NCBI GenBank assembly: GCA_002238445.1
Contig: MPML01000014.1
Coordinates: 30,529-94,528 of the forward strand
Source of the DNA: Caldilineaceae bacterium bin5
Lineage (GTDB): Bacteria; Chloroflexota; Anaerolineae; Caldilineales; Caldilineaceae
DNA length: 64,000 nucleotides
Reading direction: 5' to 3'
Below the pieces are notes generated by a model that was not told where the DNA came from, ran no database searches, and worked only from the letters and a program-made list of their open reading frames with translations. A program made the translations under genes and the position numbers. Below are positions 38,830-48,122 of this stretch, one piece after another. Position 1 is the first letter of the stretch. Each line of letters starts with the position of its first letter.

Positions 38830-40221
38830 CTACCGTTGCCAGACCTCAATGGCTTCATTGGGCGCGTCCAGGCTGCGAAGCTCTTGCATAAACGCCTCAT
38901 GCAGGTCGTCCGCCATTTCCCCCTGATCTTCGGCCAGATTCGTCTCCGTCTGCGGGTCTGCCGCCAGGTCGTAGAGCTCCCGTTCGCCGGAAGAGCCAAC
39001 CGGCGCGTAGGCCCAACGATCTGTGTACAACATCGGCGTAACCCGATTTGGCGTAAGCTCGCCTTCTTCCAATCGCGTGAAAGTTGCCGACACGACACAG
39101 TCGTGCGGAGAAGCTCCACTATCCCCCCGCAGCAGCGGCGCAAAAGAACGTCCATGCATCGGCTCCGGCGTCTCCACCTGCACGCCTGCCAGATCCATAA
39201 GCGTCGGCGCAATGTCCGCTGGCCGCAGCAGGGCATCAACTGTGCGGCCTCCCTCGAGGCCCGGCGCCGCCACCAGGAATGGAATATGGACTATCTCCGG
39301 ATACAGCGGCCAGAACCGGTCATCGAACTTGCTGATGTTCGACTTCCCGGTGCGGTTGTGTTCGCCAAGACTGAATCCGTGATCGGACATAAACACCACG
39401 ATCGAGTTGCGCCACAGATCCAGGTCGTCGATCTTTGTCAGGATGCGCCCTACCCACCTGTCCACCAGCTCCGCCTCCGCGCAGTAGTGCGCCCGCAGGT
39501 TACGAAGCTCGGCCTCGGTGTAGTCGCTGGCTTTGCCGTAGTTGGGATGCAGCATGGGCGGGCCGTCGTAGTCGGGATCATAGCGGCGCACCATGTACTC
39601 AGGCGGGTCCCAAGGCTCGTGCGGGTCAAAGAAATCCACCCACAGGAAGAAGGGACTGTGCTGGTCGTTCTCCTCCAGCCACTCCACAGCCAGCTCGGCC
39701 GTACGCGGCGCAAATCGGTCGATCTCCCGGTACCAGCGTCGGTTTATCCACGCGTGAAGGTCGATCAGATTGCGCCCTTGAAAATGGTTGCCGATATTGC
39801 GCGTCTTTTCGTCGGCCATCGCCTCTTCGATAGGATGATTCATCCCGATGAAGTAGGTATTGCCCTCTTGGCCGGGCAGCGTATGCGCGCCATCGAACCC
39901 CTCGAAAAACGCCGCCCGCACGAGGTGTGGACAGTCCCCCAAGAGTTGGCTGACGTAGCCCGCCTCCCCCAGAATCTGAGGCAAATGGTTTGGGCTGCTC
40001 AGCCGCCGGTCCTGCCAGGGGTACCATGGCCAACCCACGCGCCCGGTCGTGAAGTCCGTTCGATGGGGTATCGTCGGGAAGCTGCCCGTGTACAACCTCG
40101 ACAGGCTCACGCACCGCTCCGAAAAGCGGTCAAGATGCGGTGTACGCACCGGCATCGCCGCTGCACGGTCGAACAGATTGTCGTAGCGGAACGTATCTGA
40201 AATTATGACAATGATATTCAT
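38830..40221 (-). CDS. Sulfatase/alkaline-phosphatase superfamily hydrolase with Thr nucleophile
   Basis: This 463-residue protein has the sulfatase fold: an N-terminal metal site (IIVIISDTFRYDN, D9), a late MSDHGFSLGEH metal motif and a C-terminal YDLAADPQTETNLA stretch. The nucleophile box reads T50-I-P-H-R54, so Thr stands where formylglycine-type sulfatases have Cys or Ser. A phosphodiesterase, phosphonate monoester hydrolase or phosphoglycerol transferase-like activity is therefore as likely as sulfatase activity. GAGGG precedes the ATG at 40221. It lies 26 bases after the deacetylase gene. Confidence 0.88.
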   Translation of the reverse strand: MNIIVIISDTFRYDNLFDRAAAMPVRTPHLDRFSERCVSLSRLYTGSFPTIPHRTDFTTGRVGWPWYPWQDRRLSSPNHLPQILGEAGYVSQLLGDCPHLVRAAFFEGFDGAHTLPGQEGNTYFIGMNHPIEEAMADEKTRNIGNHFQGRNLIDLHAWINRRWYREIDRFAPRTAELAVEWLEENDQHSPFFLWVDFFDPHEPWDPPEYMVRRYDPDYDGPPMLHPNYGKASDYTEAELRNLRAHYCAEAELVDRWVGRILTKIDDLDLWRNSIVVFMSDHGFSLGEHNRTGKSNISKFDDRFWPLYPEIVHIPFLVAAPGLEGGRTVDALLRPADIAPTLMDLAGVQVETPEPMHGRSFAPLLRGDSGASPHDCVVSATFTRLEEGELTPNRVTPMLYTDRWAYAPVGSSGERELYDLAADPQTETNLAEDQGEMADDLHEAFMQELRSLDAPNEAIEVWQR

Positions 40222-40247
40222 CTGAACAGTCCCTCGATTCGCCAACG

Positions 40248-41144
40248 TTATACTGCCAGAATGTCCGGTCCTTCAACCGTGGCCGCCTCCTCCAGCGCAC
40301 CCGACGCGGCCATCTCGCCCATCGTCGCGAAGGACGCGCCCGGCTTACGGCCCACATGCTCCGACACAGCGTCGATCATGCGGAACGTGTGCTCGTAGTC
40401 GTCAGCGATTCCGTGCGTATGCATCAGCATGATGACAATCGGGCTGTGCTCGCTGATCCGGTCCAGGTCCCGCCGCGCCAACTCGATGAACTCCTCGCTG
40501 CGCTGGCCCGACCCGCGCCACGTATATTCGTTCAGGATGGGCACTTCTATGACATCGTCATACCATCGAAAGGGATGGTATGGGATGTTGTCGACCCAGT
40601 CCTGCGAGAGATCCCCGCTGTTATGCGGAAGATGCGCGTAACCGCTGCCGCTGATATACATGCAAGTGTGATACCCGATGCCGACCTCTCGCAGCGCGCT
40701 GAACATTGGCTTGGAGATGGCTCCGCAAGGCGCGCGGAACACGGTCGGCTCAACCCCCAGGTCCATCGCAAAGACTTCCAACCCTTCTTCAATTCGTTCG
40801 CGCAGGTTATCCACCGTATAGCGTGGCATCAGCTCCTCGCGGCGTTCATCAAACTCCGACTGCAGCGTGGACAGGATTGAGGTCGCCGGCCACGCAGGAG
40901 GTCCGAACTCGTAACAGTCCGCATGGGTCAGACCATGTAGTTGAATATCATGTCCTGCGTCGCGTGCCGCGATCAACGCCTCCTTCCATTCCGATGTCAT
41001 CGGCTTCCCGCCGCCCTTGGGCACTGTGAACCAGGTTGATCCCAGTCCGCGCGAGCTGAAAAACTCCGTCGAGCGCCTTAGGGACTCAACCATCGCGCTA
41101 CCGCCCGAACCTGCGTCGTCAATACTCCATGAATAAACGGTCAT
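40248..41144 (-). CDS. Polysaccharide deacetylase (NodB-type) family protein
   Basis: This 298-residue metal-dependent deacetylase homologue has NodB motifs in order: S-I-D9-D10, H70-G-L-T-H74 (metal His pair) and R137-A-P (FRAPCGA), with a late MLMHTHG. The start at 41144 follows GGAGAGGGAG. There is no signal peptide, so it acts in the cytosol, on an imported N-acetylated sugar rather than on the cell wall. It follows an importer gene pair on the same strand. Confidence 0.9.
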   Translation of the reverse strand: MTVYSWSIDDAGSGGSAMVESLRRSTEFFSSRGLGSTWFTVPKGGGKPMTSEWKEALIAARDAGHDIQLHGLTHADCYEFGPPAWPATSILSTLQSEFDERREELMPRYTVDNLRERIEEGLEVFAMDLGVEPTVFRAPCGAISKPMFSALREVGIGYHTCMYISGSGYAHLPHNSGDLSQDWVDNIPYHPFRWYDDVIEVPILNEYTWRGSGQRSEEFIELARRDLDRISEHSPIVIMLMHTHGIADDYEHTFRMIDAVSEHVGRKPGASFATMGEMAASGALEEAATVEGPDILAV

Positions 41145-41208
41145 TAGTCTCCCTCTCCGGTTGAAGTTGCCCGCCCATCTGGTCAAGCACCAGGCTTTGC
41201 CGACTCGA

Positions 41209-42069
41209 TTACCCTTTTACTGCTCCAACTGTAAGCCCTTCCAGGAAATAACGTTGCAGGAAAATGAAGACGATAACCAACGGGACCACACTCAGAAACG
41301 CGGCGGCCGAGGTAATACCGTAGTTTACCTGGAACTCGCTGCGGAGCAGAGCGAGACCTAGTGGAAGCGTGTAAAGGTCCTTATCGTTGAGCACGACCAG
41401 AGGCCAAACCAAATTATTCCACTGAGACGTGAAAACGACGATTGACAAAGTCGCCAGGGCAGGTGCCGACAGCGGCAGAATGATGCGCCAAAACACGCCA
41501 AAATCGGAACAGCCGTCGATGCGTGCCGCGTGCTCAAGCTCCTCAGGTATGGTCTGCATGAACTGCCGCAGTAGAAAAACGCCAAGTACGTTCGCCAGTG
41601 CAGGTATGATCAGGCCGCCGTAAGAGTTCAGCAGTCCCAGCTTATTGGTAATGAGGAAAGCCGGGATCAGGAGCAGCGCGCCTGGAATCATGATCGTCGC
41701 CAGCATTAGTCCGAAAAGAAAATCGCGAGCCCAGAACTGTTTCTTTGCAAAAGCGTACGCGGCGAGAGCGTCGATAAACACCGTTCCCACCGTGACGAGC
41801 ACGGCCACAAGAATAGTGTTGAAAAACCAGAGGCTGAAAGGCAATTCTCTCAGAATGTACGTATAGTTGTCCCAAACGAACTTTTCTGGAAATAGCTGTG
41901 GGGGGATCGAAATGAGGGTATACGTCTCCTTAAAAGAAGACGAGAAAATGTAGAGGTAGGGCCCCAGCATGGTGATGACCAGCGCGGCCAAAAGCACGTA
42001 GACCACGACTGCCTGAGGCAAAACCTTGATGAACTTCTGCGTTTTGCGATTGAAAATGCTCTGGGCCAC
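41209..42069 (-). CDS. Carbohydrate ABC transporter permease, MalG-like
   Basis: This 286-residue CUT1 permease subunit has the EAA loop ELEHAARIDGCSDFGVFWRIILPLSAPAL and the C-terminal LEGLTVGAVKG. Its first span is at about residues 18-38. It lies 52 bases after the MalF-like gene. No ATPase gene is adjacent, as is common for CUT1 systems that share an MsmX-type ATPase. Confidence 0.94.
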   Translation of the reverse strand: MAQSIFNRKTQKFIKVLPQAVVVYVLLAALVITMLGPYLYIFSSSFKETYTLISIPPQLFPEKFVWDNYTYILRELPFSLWFFNTILVAVLVTVGTVFIDALAAYAFAKKQFWARDFLFGLMLATIMIPGALLLIPAFLITNKLGLLNSYGGLIIPALANVLGVFLLRQFMQTIPEELEHAARIDGCSDFGVFWRIILPLSAPALATLSIVVFTSQWNNLVWPLVVLNDKDLYTLPLGLALLRSEFQVNYGITSAAAFLSVVPLVIVFIFLQRYFLEGLTVGAVKG

Positions 42070-42121
42070 AGATTCTTCCCCTTAGACCGGCGTGGCGCAA
42101 TTTGCGATTAAGGCGGGCATA

Positions 42122-43048
42122 CTATCTTTCGCCCAGCACTCGCATCTGCACAAAGGAAATCGGCATAATGATCAGCAAGAGCACGACGCCCATGGCCGCG
42201 GCCATTCCGACCTGGCCGTAACGGAAGGCATGGTTGTAGATGTACCAGACGATCGTGGCAGTGGAATGAACCGGGCCGCCATTGGTGAGCACAAATACGG
42301 TATCGAATAGCTGAAACGCCCAAATCGTCCCCATCACGACCGAAAAAAGGATCACGGGACGCATCAAAGGAATCGTCACCCGAATGGCAACCTGCCAGGC
42401 GTTGGCTCCGTCAATGCGGGCAGCCTCATGCAACTCTTCCGGTACGCCTAACATGGCAGCCAGGAACAGAATTATGTGAAAGCCTATCCCTCGCCACCAC
42501 TCAACCAGGAGGATTCCGTACAGCGCAAAGGTAGGGTCGGACAGCCAGTAAATCTCAGGAACGCCCACAAAACTCAGCAGATACGTCATCACACCATAAC
42601 GGGGAGCCAGAATATAACTCCATATCTGTGCCGTGGCTGCGGCCGAGGCAAGCAAGGGAAAGAAAACTACGGACCGGTAAAAGTCTTTGAAGCGGACTAG
42701 TTTGTTGCCAATGAGGAATGCCAGAGCCAGCGCGGTAATGACCGCTATCGGCACAACCGAAACTGTATATTGCAAGGAGTTTTTGAAAACGGTAAGGGTG
42801 ATATTGTCGGTCGTTAAGCTGACGTAGTTTTGCAGTCCGACAAAAGGCTTGACCGGTTGGACCAAGTCTCCCCGAATCAGCGACAGCCAAAGCGCCCAAA
42901 AAAAGGGACCGACATTGAAGACGGCGAACAAAATCATAAACGGAAGAATGAAGAGATAGGCGCCTACATTGCGCCTGACATCGGACCGTTTCCAGAACGA
43001 TGCAATGGCCGTGCCGCTTTGCACTGAAGATGATGTGGCTGAAGTCAT
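42122..43048 (-). CDS. Carbohydrate ABC transporter permease, MalF-like
   Basis: This 308-residue CUT1 permease has six spans, the first at about residues 30-50 (YLFILPFMILFAVFNVGPFF), and the EAA loop ELHEAARIDGANAWQVAIRVTIPLMRPV. The ATG at 43048 is preferred. A longer in-frame start at 43213 would place the 15-bp inverted repeat (43166-43203) inside the coding region, which is unlikely. Confidence 0.92.
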   Translation of the reverse strand: MTSATSSSVQSGTAIASFWKRSDVRRNVGAYLFILPFMILFAVFNVGPFFWALWLSLIRGDLVQPVKPFVGLQNYVSLTTDNITLTVFKNSLQYTVSVVPIAVITALALAFLIGNKLVRFKDFYRSVVFFPLLASAAATAQIWSYILAPRYGVMTYLLSFVGVPEIYWLSDPTFALYGILLVEWWRGIGFHIILFLAAMLGVPEELHEAARIDGANAWQVAIRVTIPLMRPVILFSVVMGTIWAFQLFDTVFVLTNGGPVHSTATIVWYIYNHAFRYGQVGMAAAMGVVLLLIIMPISFVQMRVLGER

Positions 43049-43165
43049 AGGTTCTGCCCCAGATTGGAGTGATTCTCCAGTACGCGCCCAATGGTAGATC
43101 GATTTTCGGCTGTGGAATTCACTGCTCTTGGCCTTGGCAGCGAAGAATACTCGTTGAAGGTCCGT

Positions 43166-43203
43166 GCAGGGCTGCAGTTGAACCAGTCCAACTGCAGCCC
43201 TGC
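43166..43203. terminator. Perfect 15-bp inverted repeat between SBP and MalF genes
   Basis: GCAGGGCTGCAGTTG (43166-43180) and CAACTGCAGCCCTGC (43189-43203) are exact reverse complements with an 8-base loop. It begins 13 bases past the SBP stop in the minus direction and has no T-run. It occupies the same place as the stem-loops of the other importer operons in this window. Confidence 0.75.
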
Positions 43204-43216
43204 CCCGAATCAAGCC

Positions 43217-44554
43217 TTATGCTCCTTCTTCCTCTCGGAGCATGTCGTTTACCTGAACAACCATGTCTTCCACTGCCTCTTCGACCGAGCGCTGGCCGAG
43301 GACGAACGACTCGATGGAAGTACCCTCGATGTCCCAGAACTTGAAGATCCAGCCGCGATACGGCCAGAAGAAGGTGTATTCAAGTGTCGTCTGGGCGGTG
43401 GTCAATACCGGATCATCTGGGTAGAAATTCACGTGCGGCGAGACGCTCATGAAGCCGAGGCACCCGATCCATGATGTCAGCAGGTCGGGCGTGACGAGCG
43501 TTTCCAGAACGGTCCACGATTCATCGGGATATTCCGTCTTGGCAGCAATCGCCAGCATACCAACGCCGCCATAACATGCTCGACCTCTGGCCCCCTCTGC
43601 CGGTCCTGTGGCCATGCGTGAGGCGCCCAGATTGAACTCAGGCTTCTCACTGCGGACACTGTTGGCGTAGACGTTCTGTGCGGTGATCATGCCCACCTTG
43701 CCGTCTCGGAAGTAACCGCCGACACCCGGTTCCTGCCCGGATATGGCCCCTGGCATCGCAACTTCAAGGTCGTGGAACAGCGAATTGAAGAAATGCCAGC
43801 CGTCGTACGCCTCGGCAGTGTTTACGATGCATTCGGTCAGATCATCGTTGAACCAGCTCCCACCGAAACGGCGCGGCCACTGGCCATTCTCGTGCCACCC
43901 CTTTGGATGGGTTGCAAAGCCGTAGATATCGTCGCCAAGTGCGGTGATGTCCTGCGAAATCGCGAGAAAATCGTCCATCGTATCGGGTGGCGTATCGGGA
44001 TCCCAGCCGGCCTGCTCAAACAGATCCTTGTTCCAGAACAGGTTGGACCCGCCGATAATCCACGGGAAGGAGTAGGTCGTGCCATCGTAAGTGCCAGGCT
44101 CCCAGGCTCTCTCAAAGAAGAATGAGCGATCGAACCCGCTCGAGGCAATCCTTTCGTCAAGCGGCATGATGTGGCCCGAATTGACGAAGCGAGGGAACGA
44201 TTCCGTCTGATAGCTCACGTCCGGACCCTGGTCGGCGGCAAACGCGGACACGAACTTCTCATTGTACTGGCCCCAGGGAACCTCGCTGAAGTCGACACTG
44301 ATCTCCGGGTGCATCTCCTCCAGCACATCCAACGTGGGCTGGGCGCAGAGTTTGGTCTCGTCGCCTGCTGCCTTATGCGGGCCCTTCCACATCGTCAGCG
44401 TGACGACTTCCATCGCCGCCCCCCCGCCATCGTCGGCTGCGCCGGGCACGGCAGGTACACAGGCCGACAGGCCCGCCCCAACCGTGGCAACGCCTGCCAT
44501 AGTGGCAGTCTTTGCTAGAAAACTGCGTCTGGACAACTTCGTACCAGTAGCCAT
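43217..44554 (-). CDS. Extracellular sugar-binding protein, family 1, Tat-exported lipoprotein
   Basis: This 445-residue SBP_bac_1 protein has a twin-arginine motif R9-R10-S-F-L and a lipobox LSAC (C32), followed by a Gly/Ala/Asp linker. The mature domain shows the usual late aromatic segments. It sits between the DegT aminotransferase gene and its MalF/MalG partners. The neighbouring sulfatase and deacetylase genes suggest a glycan-derived, perhaps amino-sugar, ligand. Confidence 0.94.
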   Translation of the reverse strand: MATGTKLSRRSFLAKTATMAGVATVGAGLSACVPAVPGAADDGGGAAMEVVTLTMWKGPHKAAGDETKLCAQPTLDVLEEMHPEISVDFSEVPWGQYNEKFVSAFAADQGPDVSYQTESFPRFVNSGHIMPLDERIASSGFDRSFFFERAWEPGTYDGTTYSFPWIIGGSNLFWNKDLFEQAGWDPDTPPDTMDDFLAISQDITALGDDIYGFATHPKGWHENGQWPRRFGGSWFNDDLTECIVNTAEAYDGWHFFNSLFHDLEVAMPGAISGQEPGVGGYFRDGKVGMITAQNVYANSVRSEKPEFNLGASRMATGPAEGARGRACYGGVGMLAIAAKTEYPDESWTVLETLVTPDLLTSWIGCLGFMSVSPHVNFYPDDPVLTTAQTTLEYTFFWPYRGWIFKFWDIEGTSIESFVLGQRSVEEAVEDMVVQVNDMLREEEGA

Positions 44555-44652
44555 GGTGCTTTCCTCCTTGGCTCTTGTTTGGACGGCGCAAACACGCCGT
44601 CTCTACCTTCTGAAAATTCAGCCTGTAACCATCTGGCTGAGAGTTGTAAGCG

Positions 44653-45930
44653 CTACGCAAGTTCCTCCAGTACCTTGTTCAAACCCTCGACCGTCTCCTC
44701 TACATCTTCATTTGTCAGCAACGGGCTGACATTGATGTGTACTGCCCGGCCCAGCAGGTCCAGACTCCGCGGGCACATATCCTTGTGATATTCGATCTCC
44801 CGTTGGGCCCATCGCCACGGCCCGCCCGCATCTGTCCATGTGCGCTGGTTCATGATCGGAACCCAGTGCGCATACACATGATAGTCGATTCCGTCTGGCG
44901 AATACAGTGTCCCGGCGCCGATGTTTTCAGCCCGCAGCGCCTCCGACACCGATGCAGCTTTCTCCGGGCTGTCCATGAAGAATACGGTGGCGATCGCAAT
45001 ATCCCCATCCGGGTCGGCCATCTCGCGAAAGCTGATTCCTTTCCGCTCCGTCACGCCCTCAATTCCTGCCTTGATCATCCGCTTGCGATGCCGCATGTCA
45101 TCGATCAGACCGTCCAGCCTCGCCAGCTGCGGCAATGCCACCGCCGCCAGAAGCTCGGGCATCCGAAAGTTGACGCCGCAGAGCAACTCTTCCACATTGA
45201 ACTTGAGCTGTAGCGCGCCGATCACGTCGTGGAACATGTTGGCGCGTTTCCACACCGATTCGTCGTCCGTAACCACCATCCCGCCCTCGCCGGATGTGAT
45301 TATCTTGTTGAACTGAAGACTGTAACAGCCGACATCGCCGAACGTCCCCAGCGCCTTCCCCTTGTAGCTGCCGCCGTTCGCCTGCGCAACGTCCTCAATG
45401 ACTCTGAGCCCATGCTCGTTCGCCAAGGCCATCAGCTCATCCATCCGGCAGGGCGCCCCGCGCATATGCACCGGCATGATCGCCTTCGTGTAAGGGGTTA
45501 TCTTCCGCGCAACGTCCTCCGGGTCCAACAGGAGCGTCTCGTCGACCTCAGCGACCACCGGAATCCCGCCGGCCGCCACCACCGCGGACGCAGACGCGAT
45601 CCACGTATACGCCGGCACGATCACCTCATCGCCCGGCCCGATGCCAATACCATGCAGCCCGCAGACCAGCGACGCCGTCCCCGACGTGACCGCCACCGAA
45701 TATTTGGAGCCCACCTTTTCGGCGAACGCCGTTTCCAACTGGGCGGCCTTGGACTCCTCCTCGCCGGGACCGTAGTACCGAAATAGACGTTTCGCTCGCA
45801 ACACTTCCAGCACGCCCGCCTCTTCCTCCTCCGCAATCGCCATGCCGCCCGGATACATCGGCGGATCAGGTTTCTGTTTGGCCGGCGTGCCTCCATGAAT
45901 TGCCAACTTCTGACTATGCACTTGCGTCAT
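44653..45930 (-). CDS. DegT/DnrJ/EryC1/StrS-family PLP-dependent aminotransferase
   Basis: This 425-residue sugar aminotransferase-type protein binds PLP through K209 (LQFNKIITSGEGG), with D180 (VIEDVAQANGG) for the pyridine nitrogen and SGTAS at 83-87 for phosphate. Family members add or remove the amino group of nucleotide sugars or inosose. GGGAG lies 7 bases upstream of the ATG. Next to a catabolic importer, it may run in the deaminating direction on an amino sugar or inosamine; a biosynthetic role cannot be excluded. Confidence 0.93.
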   Translation of the reverse strand: MTQVHSQKLAIHGGTPAKQKPDPPMYPGGMAIAEEEEAGVLEVLRAKRLFRYYGPGEEESKAAQLETAFAEKVGSKYSVAVTSGTASLVCGLHGIGIGPGDEVIVPAYTWIASASAVVAAGGIPVVAEVDETLLLDPEDVARKITPYTKAIMPVHMRGAPCRMDELMALANEHGLRVIEDVAQANGGSYKGKALGTFGDVGCYSLQFNKIITSGEGGMVVTDDESVWKRANMFHDVIGALQLKFNVEELLCGVNFRMPELLAAVALPQLARLDGLIDDMRHRKRMIKAGIEGVTERKGISFREMADPDGDIAIATVFFMDSPEKAASVSEALRAENIGAGTLYSPDGIDYHVYAHWVPIMNQRTWTDAGGPWRWAQREIEYHKDMCPRSLDLLGRAVHINVSPLLTNEDVEETVEGLNKVLEELA

Positions 45931-46133
45931 ATGTCATCTCCCTGAACAGTGATTTGGATGACGGCTCAGGTCAACTGCGGGAGGCAGATGGTAGACCTTG
46001 AGGCGTAAATTGGAAAAATCCGTATCTGACTACTGCGTGTTCCAGCGCTCCGATAGGTTTTTTTGAGCGAGACTATCGCAAGAGTGTTTCTGTGGTCCGT
46101 TTTATAAGAGTTGAAACGACACGGACGCATCAA
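45931..46133. other. 203-base spacer upstream of the aminotransferase gene
   Basis: This spacer holds an A/T-rich segment with a T7 run (about 46060) inside a short CGATAG/CTATCG inverted repeat and a minus-strand TATAAA at 46101-46106. A transcription start for the aminotransferase-importer run could lie here. Nothing firmer is visible. Confidence 0.35.
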
Positions 46134-47972
46134 CTATTGGTGCTGAATTTCGGTCGGGGTCAGTTGCTCCACGTAGACGTAATACGCACCCAAATCCTCG
46201 CCATCTTCCATCTCAAACCAAGTCTGCAAATGGGTTCCGCCCGCTGGCAAGGTCAACGTGAACCTGGCGGCTTCGTCTTCGGCATCGATACCCGTCTCCG
46301 CCTCCTCGTCCCCGATTGCAATGCGTGCGCGGCGTATCGGCAGAGCAGCCCCGCCGCCCCATACCACGCGCTCCTTAAGCGACGGTTCGGAGTCGGCCCC
46401 CGTCTGCTCTACGCTGACTTCCTCTGCTGCGCGAATGGAGATCATGCCAAAAGGTGTCGGCTCTCCCCCGGCCAGTCCAGCAGCAATCGGTGCATCCTCT
46501 TCCACCGGCCAGCGCCGCAGCTCGAAGCGGTAGGACCCTGCCTCGACAACCTCAACCTCCCAATGCCCGTTGCAGATTAGCCCCTGGCGCACAAGACTCT
46601 GATTCCAGGCGCATTCGCAATCTTCGTTTCGCCAGTCATGCGTGCTCAAACGCAGTCTCGTTGCCCCAGGGCCCCCAATAGCAATGGGTATATCTTCAGC
46701 AAACTGACGGGAGACCTTCCGCCACCACTCCTCGTAGGCGAGACGCAACTCAGATACAATGTCTGGGTTGGAGTCGGCAACGTCAGTGCGCTGCTCCGGG
46801 TCATTCCTGATCGAATACAGCTCGCGCCCGTTCACAAGACGCCAGCTGTCGGTCATCACTGCGCTCTTGCGCCATTTGACCGGGTACGTCAGTCTCTGCG
46901 AATCCGTGACCAGCGCACGGTCGGGCCAATCCCCCAGTTTACCCACTCCAGGTCGCATCAACTGTGCCAGGCTGCGACCGTCGAAACTGTTGCCTTCTGA
47001 ACCTTCCAGCCCGCACAATTCGAACAGCGTCGGCAAAATGTCGACATTGGCCGTCACTTCCTCCACGTCCTGCCCCTCATCGATTCCACCCGCAGGCCAG
47101 TGGAGAAAGAAAGGTACCCTATGCCCGCCGTCATACTCCGATCCCTTCTGCCCGCGCATTCCCGCGTTGAAACCGCTGATGACGAAATGGTCGTCATCCA
47201 CATCCAGGCCGCCTCCGGAACCGTTGTCAGTCATAAAAATGAAGATCGTGTTTTCAGCCAACCCCATCTCTGCCAAGCGGCGCCGCAAACCGCCGACGTT
47301 TTCATCAATGTTGGCTAGCATCCCATAGAAGTTTGCACGCTTCTGGTGGGGTGTGACCGCCACATAGGGATCGCTGTAGACCGGATCAACCAGGAAGGGC
47401 CCGTGCGGCGCATTGGTGGGAATGTAGCAGAAGAAGGGCTTGTTCCGGTTACGCTCAATAAACTTCAGCGCCTCTTGAAACCATATGTCAGTGCAGTATC
47501 CCTCATAACGAGAGTGGCCTTCTCCGTCCCAGTAACTGTCATCGAAATAGTTGTTGCCCCAGTAGTCCGGCGTCTGCCCGACGCCGCCGCCGCCGTGAAC
47601 AACCACAGTGTCGAACCCCCTGTCCTGCGGGCGGTAAGGGGCGTTGTCACCCAGGTGCCATTTGCCGAAAATCCCCGTCACATAGCCGCTATCTCGAAAA
47701 TAGTCTGCCATGCTTATTTCGTCGGCCCGCAACAGCGAACGCCCACCGATCGTGTGCCAAACGCCAGTGCTGTTTGCGTAATGGCCGGTCAATAGCCCGG
47801 CGCGAGTCGGCGCGCATGTCGGTCCCACGTGGTAATCTTTAAGACGCACGCTTTCGTCGTACAGCGCGTCGATGTGAGGTGTCTTGACCACCGGATTGCC
47901 GTGACACGAGAGATCGCCGTATCCCTGATCATCGGTTAAGACAAAGACAACGTTGGGTCGGTCGGTCGCCAT
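46134..47972 (-). CDS. Formylglycine-type sulfatase (arylsulfatase family)
   Basis: This 612-residue sulfatase cleaves a sulfate ester. It has metal ligands D14-D15 (LTDDQGYGD), the nucleophile box C53-A-P-T-R57 with the extended signature AGLLTGHY, and a late MTDNGSGGG metal site. C53 must be converted to formylglycine by an FGE or anSME enzyme, which is not encoded here. The last 170 residues form an added domain rich in Trp and Glu (RRWPVEEDAPIAAGLAGG), beta-rich in type. No signal peptide is seen. It is a close paralogue of the next sulfatase. Confidence 0.95.
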   Translation of the reverse strand: MATDRPNVVFVLTDDQGYGDLSCHGNPVVKTPHIDALYDESVRLKDYHVGPTCAPTRAGLLTGHYANSTGVWHTIGGRSLLRADEISMADYFRDSGYVTGIFGKWHLGDNAPYRPQDRGFDTVVVHGGGGVGQTPDYWGNNYFDDSYWDGEGHSRYEGYCTDIWFQEALKFIERNRNKPFFCYIPTNAPHGPFLVDPVYSDPYVAVTPHQKRANFYGMLANIDENVGGLRRRLAEMGLAENTIFIFMTDNGSGGGLDVDDDHFVISGFNAGMRGQKGSEYDGGHRVPFFLHWPAGGIDEGQDVEEVTANVDILPTLFELCGLEGSEGNSFDGRSLAQLMRPGVGKLGDWPDRALVTDSQRLTYPVKWRKSAVMTDSWRLVNGRELYSIRNDPEQRTDVADSNPDIVSELRLAYEEWWRKVSRQFAEDIPIAIGGPGATRLRLSTHDWRNEDCECAWNQSLVRQGLICNGHWEVEVVEAGSYRFELRRWPVEEDAPIAAGLAGGEPTPFGMISIRAAEEVSVEQTGADSEPSLKERVVWGGGAALPIRRARIAIGDEEAETGIDAEDEAARFTLTLPAGGTHLQTWFEMEDGEDLGAYYVYVEQLTPTEIQHQ

Positions 47973-48122
47973 GACACAATTCCTATGCGAAATAAAACTG
48001 GCTACTTGCTCTTCCGCTCAATTCTTCGGCTGAACTTACTGCCCTTGTATCGGGCAGAATCAAAGACTGCAGGGGAAATGGCCGGAACGCTCAGGCCTTG
48101 GCTTGAATGAACTGCAAGACGA

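Noticed and set aside
38836..40200. 454-codon plus-strand frame opposite the Thr-type sulfatase gene
   Set aside because: It covers almost exactly the opposite strand of a gene with clear metal-site motifs.
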